Positions 32,818 to 42,021 of a DNA stretch of 64,000 bases are shown here, one piece after another. The position numbers were made by a program, and so were the translations under genes. This stretch comes from Bactrocera neohumeralis. Taxonomy: Eukaryota > Arthropoda > Insecta > Diptera > Tephritidae. Position 1 is the stretch's first letter. Every line of letters starts with the position of its first letter. The stretch covers positions 81,032,163 to 81,096,162 of the forward strand of contig NC_065921.1 of assembly GCF_024586455.1 (NCBI RefSeq), written 5' to 3'. The notes under the pieces are model-generated. The model searched no databases and was not told where the DNA came from. It saw only the letters and a program-made list of their open reading frames with translations.

Positions 32818-33345
32818 TTAATATATCTTTATTCTAATGTTATCTTTATGAATAATCCGTCCTTTATTGGTTGTTACCGTTTTACCGTTGTCTTCCTTTA
32901 CAATATGTTTCGCGTATTTCCTTACGTTTTTATTACGCCTGTGAGTTTTCGAAAATATCACGTCTCCTTGATAATAAGCCAGATGCTGTCGATTGCGATA
33001 ATGCGATGTCGCAAGACTCTTTCCTGGTTTCATTGTAGTCGTTCTTGGATGTCCTTTGATTAAAAAACACGTTCTCGGGTTTCTCGCTGATTACGGAATT
33101 AATGGTTTTGTTGTACTGCCGAACAGCTTCAAAAATTTGATCTTCCGGCGCTGAGTTATTCTGGTCAGGCAAAACTTTCGCGAGTTCAATAATTGTACTG
33201 TGTGTACGCTCAACTTGTCCATTTGTAGTAAAATGGCGCGCTGGCGTTTTGGTGTGCGTTATTTTTAGTCGTTTGTAAATTTGTTATGCACAGATGCTGG
33301 TAAATGATAAGTCGTTATCAGTCATTAAAAATGTTTGCGTTTGGG
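32818..33345 (-). pseudogene. gypsy integrase C-terminal part, copy 1
   Basis: Minus strand: TFLMTDNDLSFTS (second catalytic Asp region), TTNGQVERTHSTIIELAKV (catalytic Glu in NGQVER), QYNKTINSVISEKPENVFF, then a frameshift near 33000 and YYQGDVIFSKTHRRNK, KHIVKEDNGKTV, HKDNIRIK, the usual tail of gypsy integrases. The same frameshift is present in copy 2 (38315-38850), so it predates the duplication. Confidence 0.8.
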
Positions 33346-33450
33346 TATATTTGTGAGATATATGTAGGACCTCTCTTCTATTTAACGATAAAAGAAACAC
33401 CTTTTAGTTTATTTAACACAGTTTATTTCACAAAAATCGTATTCAGTTTA

Positions 33451-33998
33451 ATAATGTTCACATACTTACCCTTTCTGCTGCCAAAATTCGCACATGTGCT
33501 CCTGTTGCGCACATAACCACAATACGAAATGTCATTCATGACATACGGTGATGCCATCCGTCAGTTTTTAATTCACTGCCTTAAAATTTTACAACAGTGA
33601 ATCTAAAACCGTTTTTCAAACTATGAGGCATAACTCATGCTTATGAATTTTAAATTCAATTTTTATTGCAAATACCATATTTGAAAAATATGTTTTGCTA
33701 GCAAATAAAACAATAACGATAACATAAATTTGATGCTAAAGGCAAAATGTTTTTTTATTTAATTATTATTATTTGCAACACTATGGTAATGTAATGCATT
33801 TCACACCACATAAGGCCACCTCCACACTATGCTAGTGTAATGCATTTCACACCACATAAGGCCACCCCCACACTATGCAATTTATAATAGCGTTCACACG
33901 ATAAATTAATTTATGCACTTTTTTCTCGCCACCCAATCAGTCTTAAATGATAGGCAAACAAACAACAAAAAAATCTTCAACAGACTAATTTCAGGAAG
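33451..33998. other. No gene; contains a 46-bp direct repeat
   Basis: GTAATGCATTTCACACCACA occurs at 33791 and 33837 (period 46 bp; the unit also has AAGGCCACC and CACACTATGC). The rest is AT-rich. It ends in a splice-acceptor-like CTAATTTCAG directly before the next reading frame. Confidence 0.55.
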
Positions 33999-35028
33999 AT
34001 GACTCGCTACAATGCCTTAAAAAAGACTGCGGCCCTACACCCAAACCGCTATCCACTTTCTTGCACGCTGTGCAAGGGAAAGCATCCATTGCGGCTCTGC
34101 TCGTCCTTCCGGGCCAAGACACCGGAAGAGCGCCTACGGGAGGCACTCATAGGCAAATACTGTGTCAACTGCCTTGCGGTCAACCACAGGACAGCGAATT
34201 GCTCCAGCGACGCACGGTGCCGGCGCTGCCACGAGAAGCACCACACAATGCTGCACATCGGCGAACAAATGAGTTCCGATGATGCTCTCTCCATCTATGC
34301 GTCAGACCCTGGAACGGAGACTAGGCCAGAACCGGAGGAGGGAGAACGATTTGAAAGCGGAGCGGAAACACGGCCTTTCCGCCCATCACAGCGAGGGGAA
34401 ACGGAAACCCGGACTTTCCGCCCCCTTCTGCGACACGAACGTCGTTCGCTCAAACGCCGTCTGCACCGTCGCGCACAACCCGGCCAGACTGGAGACCAGG
34501 TCTCTCCAGCTTCACCGGGCTAGCTCCTTTAGAGCCGGGCTAACGGCTCCTTCTTTGCTGCCAACGACAGCCATTTTACCGACGGCGGTGGTAAAGATCG
34601 AGGCAAGAGGACGCCTACATTTAGTCCGGGCTCTCATAGACTCATGCGCCCCTACGTCGCTAATTGCACGCGACCTTTTAAGGGAACTGCAACTAGTGCA
34701 GACTGATATCGGTGGTCAACGCGGCTGCCTTTTAGTACTGCGAGGCAGACATGGGACGAATACCCGCATATCGACGCATGTAAGGGTAATGCACAACTAT
34801 ATGCGCATCAGCCCGACCACCACGTTGGACTCCGACCTAGCAGCCCCATACACCCACATCAAACTGGCGGATCCAAACTTCTACAAGTCGTCGCCGATAC
34901 GCTTGGTGCTCGGCGCGGATGTATACTCCCGCATCATGACCCAACAGGTCATGCCACAAACGTTTGGGCAGCTTCTCGCTCAGGGCACCATTTTCGGCTG
35001 GGTGCTTTCGGGTACGGCCCGGTACTAA
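33999..35028 (+). pseudogene. BEL/Pao zinc-knuckle plus protease region
   Basis: Frame 1 (33999-34523): CTLCKGKHPLRLCSSF, KTPEERLREALIGKYCVNCL and CRRCHEKHHTMLH, the three cysteine knuckles of BEL/Pao Gag. Frame 2 (from about 34400 to 35028): ILPTAVVKIEARG, RALIDSCAPTSLIA (aspartic protease site, DSC instead of DSG), THIKLADPNFYKSSPIRLVL, GADVYSRIM and GTIFGWVLSGTARY then stop. The frame switch lies around 34380-34440, by mutation or programmed shift. The reading frame ends right after the protease, with no reverse transcriptase. A sequence like a 3' splice site (ATTTCAG|GAAGATG) precedes the first Met at 33999. Confidence 0.75.
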
Positions 35029-35598
35029 GTTATGGCTATCGTTTTGTTTTTTGTTTTTTTTTTTAAACGATTTATATCAAGGTGCTATGAACAACCAATC
35101 ACGTACCTTGGATTTGCCTGAGTTGATGTGAGATTGTGCAACAAGAATCCCGGTGTGCAGTGCCAAAAATCGCTTGGAGAATATGGTTGTTAAAATCCGT
35201 TGGTGTGCAACGCCTCGTTTGTGTTTGTGCAACAAGAATCGTTGTTAACTTGCCGTTGGTGTGCAGTGCCAAAAAATCGCTCACTTGAAAAATATGGTTG
35301 TTATAATCCGGCTCGAAGGGCCAATGAATATTCTCGAACGCTCGACGAGTCACTCGCGGACGATGCGTCGATGGTTGAGAATATGAAATAAGAAAGGAAG
35401 TATATATGAGTAAAAGAAAACACCAAGGTTTGTGTTTAATATAATATGTGGATACACAACCAAATTTGGTTCTTTATTGAATTTTTAATGCTTACGAATT
35501 ACCTCGCTTGTGTAGTGGTGATGCTGGTTATGGTGGCCGGTGGATGATGTCCTTGTTCGCTCCGATCGCTAAGTAAAAGGTGAAAAGACCGTGATCAC
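35029..35598 (+). mobile_element. 3' end / LTR-like sequence of the BEL/Pao element
   Basis: 35330-35590 is similar to 48740-48990: TCGACGAGTCACTCGCGGAC, TGAGAATATGAAA, AGTTTGTGTTTAATAT, GTTCTTTATTGAAT, GATGCTGGTT and GATCGCTAA. At 35134-35314 a ~92-bp unit is repeated (GTGCAACAAGAATC...GTGCAGTGCCAAAAA.TCGCT...AATATGGTTGTTA). These would be the 3' untranslated part and LTR of the preceding element. Borders not defined. Confidence 0.5.
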
Positions 35599-36727
35599 AC
35601 ATTTGATACTTATCTGCTAGCGTATGATTGTGTGCGTGCGCTTGCTTAGTACACTGAGTGAAATCGTGCTATTTGTTTATTTTGTTATTAAAAATTTAGA
35701 AAAAAATTAAAAATTATGGCAATTAAGAACAACAATAATAACAACAAAAACAGCAAATACGTTTGTTAATTTTTTTTTAACTTTCCATGATTTTTTCCAT
35801 ATCGACTTCAAGATCGTAAGTTTTGATTCTCATTAAGTCCTCTATATGCTTATTCGAAACTGAATTCCTGTATTTCGAGTGAAGAAATTTAAGCGAAGAA
35901 AACGCAGCTTCGCAATTATAAGTCGACCCAAACATCGAGTATAACTTGTATACTTCATTTTTAATTTTTGGATACGACTGTGTATTAATTTTCCTCCAAA
36001 ACTCCTTACCCGCGCCTAGAGGTAAGTTAGAATCATTTCGCATTCTAAGTATTTCTTCATGAAAATTATCATCTTGTTCTTCGATAATGCAATTTATAGA
36101 ATCATTATGGAGAGAATGAGTTGCTGAATTTTATTGAAATCTTGAAACCTTGCATTAAAATTTGTTAAAATCGATTCTAAGACTACCACATATTCAGGTA
36201 GTTTCTTTTGATTTTTATAGTCCATTATTATCTCACAGGTTCTTGGTAAGCTTAGCATATTTTAATTTTTTAATTGCTCTATTATTATTTTAATTTTCCT
36301 TTCAAATTGGCGAACATATGCAATTAAGTCAAAAATATTCTTATTTTTGCCTTGCAAATGGAGATTTAACTCATTAACAATTGTCGTTACATCGCAAAGA
36401 AAGGCTAAATCTGATAAAAAATCTTTATCCCCCATTTTATTCCCCAATTCTAATAACTCAGGGTTATTGCCGTCCTGAAGAAAAATCTTGACTTCATCCT
36501 TTAAATTTAGGAGTCTTTCTATGCATTTGCCACGACTTAGCCATCGAACCTCTGTGTACATTAGCAAATCGCCATAACCTGCAGACATTTCTTCCAACAA
36601 TTTTTTAAATTGTCTATGACGAAGGGCTCGGTGTCCCCCTCTAATTTTATTTATAATATTGACAGCCGTCTCCATTGCATTTACCATATTTAATTGTTTT
36701 GCAAACAGAGCCTGCTGATGTATAACC
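35599..36727 (-). pseudogene. hAT transposase fragment, copy 2 (longest)
   Basis: Minus strand, same family as copy 1, complete from IHQQALFAKQLNMV to the stop: GGHRALRHRQFKKLLEEM, YTEVRWLSRGKCIERLLNL, FLSDLAFLCDVTTIVNELN, a one-base frameshift near 36113, LPLGAGKEFWRKINTQ, SMFGSTYNCEAAFSSLKF and DLMRIKTYDLE. The RW and the E-AAFSS dimerisation motifs are those of GTF2IRD2/ZBED5-like hAT proteins. The N-terminal BED finger and first catalytic Asp are absent because the Helitron junction is at 36727. Extends to 35599, covering the natural C-terminus. Confidence 0.8.
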
Positions 36728-38312
36728 TTCACGGATCATGAGTCTGTATGCATAATAATTCATGGCTCTGACTTTTTTGTGTGTATCAGCACCTGGAAGT
36801 ACATATAAAAAATTACATTTATATATTGAACATATAACATATTTTATTTTGTATAATCTAATTACCTGTAGTTTCATTAACCATTTTGATATTAAAATGG
36901 TACCCATCTTCTCCCTGCCAGAAAATTAATGGGTATTGTAAAGCATCATAAGCTCTATGCGTTTCATATACACGTTTCAATTCATTGTTCCGGCGATGAA
37001 GTACAATATCTCTTGATTGCAAATTCTCTCCAACAACGACAATAGCCACTTCATCTATTGTCGGTGAATTAAACCTCCTTGCATGCTCTCCAGCAGGTGT
37101 TTTGTCGGCTCTTATTACAATATTATGGCTGTCTGATGGCATCCGATCCAGTGCCATTTTGAACATCTTCACTAATTCATTATTCTCGTGAAGAAATGTT
37201 TGCAGTTGTTGGACAATGATTCGCTTGACGGTTGGATTATGACCACAACGTGTATCAACTTCCACATCTTGATTGCCCATAAAATAAATTTGCAAAAATT
37301 TATGATCTGCATCTGGCACTGGCAGCATTGCCCCCAGTAGGTGATGAATTTGTCCTTGTATCTGTAATTGTTTAAGAACTGGTTAAATTAATTGTGATAC
37401 AAATACAAATTAGAATTTCACTAAAACAATTATGGTATACTACCTTGAAAGTAGGCATGAACCCGTCTTGTACTATATGCGTTGCACCAAACGATGTCAT
37501 TTGGAAGCAATTATTATATTTTTGGATGTTAGCCAAGAAGTGTTTAGACTCACTTTCCATCCCATTAACTAATGAGTGTAACGGTTCAGGTGGTGGCACC
37601 AATTGAGGCAATTGTACATTGCCACCAGCACAACATAATCCTGCAGGTTCACTACTGTACTTTAATGCTTTACAATGTTGACAAATGATTGACATTTCTC
37701 CAATCGTCACAGATTTGTCGGCACTATAATCAAATTCCGGATCGTAGGAAAATGCTCCTCGTTCGAGGTTTACAGGAGCATTGCGTCTGCGGAATCGATT
37801 AAATTCGTTATCCCGTGCTCGCTGCTGTTGTGATCGATGTGCACGAACTCGTTCCATTCTCCCCCTATCCACTTGATAGTTATTTACTCTTGAACGTAAT
37901 TCTCCCATACTTGTACGACTGTTATCATTATCAGCATCTCGCTGGTCATTAGTGCGGTTGGAGCGTAAAGTAGCTCGTTGCACATTTACACGACTTCGAC
38001 GACCTATGTCAGGTCGTTTTCTTTTCCTCGGCATTGTAAGCAGCGAGAAGAAAATCACTTTTAGCAGTATTTCAATATTTCTCCAATTAAATGTTTCTTT
38101 TTTTTAACATGAGATGACAAAACCAAGGATGTTAAAGTAGGAGCGCAGCAAAAAGTCTCTAAATTTATGGACAAAACAATGTAACGTTCGGATACACGTG
38201 CTTTTTACATGAGATGACAAAACAATGGAACGTTCGGATACACTTATTACTTTCTTATTTCTCCAATTAAATGTTTCTTTTTTTTAACATGAGATGACAA
38301 AACCAAGGATGT
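36728..38312 (-). pseudogene. Helitron fragment, copy D (least decayed N-terminus)
   Basis: Minus strand. The first exon is open for over 220 codons from near 38030: MPRKRKRPDIGRRSRVN, SMGELRSRVNNYQ, FSYDPEFDYSADKSVTIGE, CQHCKALKYSSEPAGLCC, ESESKHFLANIQKYNNCFQM, the last part being lost from copies A and C. Second exon: DADHKFLQIYFMGNQDVEVD to GEDGYHFNIKMVNETTG. Then the junction to hAT. In the 5' leader the words ATGAGATGACAAAACCAAGG and CTCCAATTAAATG are duplicated (38060-38120 and 38265-38312). Confidence 0.85.
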
Positions 38313-38314
38313 TA

Positions 38315-38850
38315 ATATATCTTTATTCTAATGTTATCTTTATGAATAATCCGTCCTTTATTGGTTGTTACCGTTTTACCGTTGTCTTCCTTTACAATAT
38401 GTTTCGCGTATTTCCTTACGTTTTTATTACGCCTGTGAGTTTTCGAAAATATCACGTCTCCTTGATAATAAGCCAGATGCTGTCGATTGCGATAATGCGA
38501 TGTCGCAAGACTCTTTCCTGGTTTCATTGTAGTCGTTCTTGGATGTCCTTTGATTAAAAAACACGTTCTCGGGTTTCTCGCTGATTACGGAATTAATGGT
38601 TTTGTTGTACTGCCGAACAGCTTCAAAAATTTGATCTTCCGGCGCTGAGTTATTCTGGTCAGGCAAAACTTTCGCGAGTTCAATAATTGTACTGTGTGTA
38701 CGCTCAACTTGTCCATTTGTAGTAAAATGGAGCGCTGGCGTTTTGGTGTGCGTTATTTTTAGTCGTTTGTAAATTTGTTATGCACAGATGCTGGTAAATG
38801 ATAAGTCGTTATCAGTCATTAAAAATGTTTGCGTTTGGGTATATTTGTGA
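38315..38850 (-). pseudogene. gypsy integrase C-terminal part, copy 2
   Basis: Same translation and same frameshift as 32818-33345 (NGQVER catalytic Glu region, SVISEKPENVFF, then KHIVKEDNGKTV in the next frame). Only scattered differences, for example GGAGCGCTGG for GGCGCGCTGG near 38730. Confidence 0.8.
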
Positions 38851-39160
38851 AAAGAAACACCTTTTAGTTTATTTAACACAGTTTATTTCACAAAAATCGT
38901 ATTCAGTTTAAGTTTTACAACTTCGATTTTACTTTAAGTACTTTCAATTTATTTCACAAATCGGGTTTTCTATTTCTTTAAACAATTTTAGAATAAAAAT
39001 TAATAAAATTAAGCGGGAGGAAAAAACGTCTTTATCGGTCGTCTGTTAATATTCGAGTGACGCCTTTTGTAACTTTCGCTGTCGGCGTTCATTGTTTTCG
39101 TTAAGTCCGTTTATTCTGTGTGTCTGTTAAGAGTTGCATGCGTGCGCAGGTCAGGTCAGG
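38851..39160. repeat. LTR-like sequence next to block copy 2
   Basis: TTTATTTCACAAAAATCG, TTTACTTTAAG and AAAACGTCTTTATCGGTCG words match 1205-1390. Block copy 1 retains only the first 60 bp of it (to 33450). Probably a gypsy LTR fragment. Confidence 0.45.
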
Positions 39161-39399
39161 GTTGCAATCCCACATATATGTACCTTTGCATCGCATACAC
39201 CTTGCAAAGTGATTGATACGCAATCATGCCTCTTGATATATGTATGTAGAGCGTATTTTATGTTTGGGTTTTCTGTTTGTGATGTACTGATAGTTCAGGA
39301 TAAGTGACTCTACTGTTACTCAGCTTCCATTAGGTAATATGCAAAGCATGATCTATTCATATTAAATAGTTTTGTGCTCAGTATATTGTGGAGCATCCA

Positions 39400-39997
39400 C
39401 CACTGCATAAATTAAACAAAAATATCCGTTTAGTACACTTGGTTTTTTTAAACAATTTTATTTAAGTAACCAAATCCAGATGTCACAAATTAAATAATCT
39501 AAATTAATAAGAGTAAGGCAGTAACACTCAAAATTCCGGAAACGGGTCGGTGCTAGCGATCAGGTTGACGCGGATCGTTGGTGGACGCACGGGATGGATG
39601 TCGGAAAAACGTAAACGGTGTATGCTGAGTTGATGTATCGATGCGAACTTAAAAATGTTTTTAAATAGACGGTTTTAAATAGACGATTTCAAATAGACGA
39701 TGCGGTGCGCGTGTGTAGCGGCGAACGTGACTTCTAGAATAATGTAGAACCAAAAAAACGGCACAGCGTCACCTTCTCGTTGGTATAAGATGAAAAATGG
39801 AAGAAAAACAGTTTGGTGTGGAGATGATCAATGATGCCCTGTTTTTCTAATTAACATGTTGATGTGGAGAGTGTTGTATTCACTGGTCAGTGATGCCCTG
39901 TTTTTTTCTACTTAACATGTTGATGTGGAGAGTGTTGTATTCACTGATCAGTGATACCCTTTAGTTATAGTTCGGGCGACTGGAGTTCATCTCAACA
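39400..39997 (-). mobile_element. BEL/Pao 3' LTR (far border approximate)
   Basis: Starts TGTTGAGATGAACTCC at 39997 on the minus strand, directly after a polypurine tract. Contains a 59-bp direct repeat (TGATGCCCTG at 39832 and 39891) and a 14-bp triplet of AAATAGACG words at 39660-39705. The far end near 39400 is uncertain. Confidence 0.6.
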
Positions 39998-40013
39998 TCC
40001 CGGCCCCCCTAGG
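39998..40013 (-). other. Polypurine tract
   Basis: Minus strand CCTAGGGGGGCCGGGA immediately before TGTTGAG. It is the expected plus-strand priming site at the inner edge of a 3' LTR. Confidence 0.6.
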
Positions 40014-40019
40014 CGAGTA

Positions 40020-40619
40020 CTAGCCTAGTAGACGCTGTAGTGCCTGTAACGTAGCTACAACGCCGCTCAGGCCGGTGGGGCGGTGAGGTTGTGGCCTTAT
40101 TTGGTTTCGCGTGGATGTCGTATTGAGGGGGCGCCAGGACCATCCAGCTTCTGGATGCCGTGCCACACGGTTAGACTGCGATCGTCGGGTGGCCGTACGG
40201 CGGCGGAGGACAGTGGATGAGCCAGGATGTCCGGCGTTCCGGTGGAGTAACGTATGATGCGGTCTTTCACACAACCGGCACAAGGTATCAGATTCGCATT
40301 CAAGCGTGGCGTGTGACTGGGCCAAGCAGTTTAAACAATGCCCATGTGCCTGTGCCACCTTCTGACGTTGTACGGGTAACATTCCCTTGAAAATAGAGCA
40401 ATGCTGCAGCCTATGTGAACGGCAACAGAGCGGACATCTGGTGCGGTGCGGTTTCGGAGGCGCCGGCGTCGCCGCTGCGCGTGTTGAGCTTCGTGCCACG
40501 GTTGGCGGCGTTGCTGCCGTGATGGTTCGGGGCGCTGCTACTGGAACAGTTCCAGAGCGAGGCACAGTAACAGCCGAACGGAGAGTTGGCGTGGGGGTTA
40601 CAGGTGTATCGGCATCCAT
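40020..40619 (-). CDS. Zinc-knuckle ORF in the position of env (BEL/Pao element)
   Basis: Open from Met 40619 (MDADTPVTPTPTLRSAV) for 199 codons to a stop at 40020. N-terminal Thr/Pro/Ala-rich linker, then RTRCPLCCRSHRLQHCSIF, AQAHGHCLNCLAQSHATLEC and CRLCERPHHTLLH, the same three cysteine knuckles found in BEL/Pao Gag; basic tail; ends VVATLQALQRLLG. It lies 3' of the integrase end and directly before the polypurine tract and LTR. The Met is preceded by a pyrimidine tract and CAG (TTTCTTCTCACAG|ATTGATATGG), a good 3' splice site, so it could be made from a spliced RNA. No stop or frameshift inside, in contrast to the neighbouring integrase. Nucleic-acid binding is expected from the knuckles; role otherwise unknown. 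Confidence 0.7.
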   Translation of the reverse strand: MDADTPVTPTPTLRSAVTVPRSGTVPVAAPRTITAATPPTVARSSTRAAATPAPPKPHRTRCPLCCRSHRLQHCSIFKGMLPVQRQKVAQAHGHCLNCLAQSHATLECESDTLCRLCERPHHTLLHRNAGHPGSSTVLRRRTATRRSQSNRVARHPEAGWSWRPLNTTSTRNQIRPQPHRPTGLSGVVATLQALQRLLG

Positions 40620-40869
40620 ATCAATCTGTGAGAAGAAAGAGAAAATCGTAATGATTATAATTTGATTGCCTGTAAGCGTGCATGAACAGGGTGCCACGTG
40701 AGGGGGCATGACTAAATGATCGTCCGTCTATGGGGTTGCGATATATATGTAGGTCTACGTTTGTCTTACGGCTTGAAGCTTATTATAATTATCTTTGCGG
40801 TTTTTTTTTTTTTTTTTACTGATATTATTAATTTATTTTCTTTTTCCCGTCTTTTCGGATCAGTTTAGG

Positions 40870-41235
40870 AAGGGTTATTATTTACGTTTTCGTAAGTGGC
40901 GGCAGTTGGTAAGAAACATAATTTGACAAGCGGCCGGGTTAGCGTTCCGTTTTGCGTACGGAGATCAACCACTCGGATGTGATCGTCGGAACCGTAGTGA
41001 AGTTTCTCTATGCGGCCAAGCCGCCATTCTGTGGGGGGGGAGACAATCGTCGTGAACTAGGACACAATCTCCAAGCATTGGAGCCTGTTCTGGGATTTTC
41101 CATTTATACCTCTTGTGAAGGTCCTTTAAATACTCTTCTTTCCATCGTCGGCTAAAATTATGATGGAGAATTTTAATTCGTTCCCATCTGTTTAGTAAGG
41201 ACGGCGAACCTCGCAGGTTGGGTCCAGTGTATTTG
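40870..41235 (-). pseudogene. BEL/Pao integrase, C-terminal end
   Basis: Minus strand: SPSLLNRWERIKILHHNFSR, RWKEEYLKDLHKRYKW, GDCVLVHDDCLPP, then after a frameshift in a run of nine C (41031-41039 as G on plus) EWRLGRIEKLHYGSDDHIRV and LTRPLVKLCFLP, stop near 40870. This is the standard integrase tail domain of BEL/Pao polyproteins. The rest of pol is absent (sequence before 41235 is unrelated). Confidence 0.85.
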
Positions 41236-41592
41236 TTGTTTGATTTATTTAATTAAATTTTTTTTTCCTCGCGCCCGTTTAGATTGAGTTTTTTTCCATT
41301 ATATGTTAGTTGCGCGCCCTTTATGGTCCTTCGAGAGAAAAAGAAAGGCACTGTGGCGAAAAACTAAAAAATCAAAACGGCTAAAAAGTGAATAGTGAAA
41401 AGTTTCGTGGCTGTGGTAAATTCGTGCATTTGATTAAAAATTTCACAACGTCAAGAATATTGTGATTTACTGTGAATCTTCAAAAAAAAAAACGAAAAAT
41501 TCATGATATGATCGAGAAGTTTGCTTAATTTTTTTTGAAGTCGGTTGGTTTTGTGAATTATTGTGAGAAACTGAATAATTTGAAATTGATAT
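41236..41592. other. No gene recognised
   Basis: AT-rich with poly-A and poly-T tracts. GTGAAAATTCG-type words near 41395-41460 and AAACTGAATAATTTG near 41570 show no family I know. Confidence 0.4.
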
Positions 41593-41916
41593 TTAGAAAC
41601 CGTAAAAAAAAAAAAAGTTTCCCTTTGTATTAAATACTTTGAAGGATATACAGACTGGACCGTCTCCTGCATTTGAGGATGATGATTCCACACATGAATG
41701 ATTTTTTCCAAGAGCTGTGTTTTTGTTGTGATAAGCTCTTTAGCCACCTCCCTTTTCATGAGCTCCCACAAATTTTCTATGGGATTCATGTCGGGACTAT
41801 TGCCAGGCCAATCCAACAAGGGGATATTTTCTTGTTGCAAATAACTTTTAATAGATTTGGCAGTTTAGAAACCGTAAAAAAAAAAGTTTCCCTTTGTATT
41901 AAATACTTTGAAGGAT
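41593..41916. repeat. Direct repeats (55 and 52 bp) flanking a Tc1-derived filler
   Basis: TTAGAAACCG(A)nGTTTCCC...TACTTTGAAGGAT is present at 41593-41647 and 41865-41916. Between them, 41652-41864 is about 99% identical by eye to 45452-45664 inside the Tc1 transposase gene (NPIENLW region). The filler starts and ends abruptly in coding sequence, with no Tc1 ends. Confidence 0.9.
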
Positions 41917-42021
41917 GCGCATAAGTGATTAACGCCTTTGTGTGCAAATTTGGGCAGCAATTTATTCAAATTCTTGACGGTGTGCGGTATTGAAAAAAAA
42001 AAATAAATTTTTTTATATATA

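Larger units (their letters stand above)
30573..33450 (-). repeat. Composite block copy 1 (hAT::Helitron::gypsy)
   Basis: About 2.9 kb that matches 35947-38910 base for base over long stretches, with the same two internal junctions: hAT to Helitron after TGTATAACC (31357 and 36727) and Helitron to gypsy at GATGTTAATATATC (32817-32821 and 38311-38315). Copy 1 has extra 36 bp near 33352-33387 that copy 2 lacks. The shared junctions mean the composite was duplicated as a unit. Confidence 0.9.
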
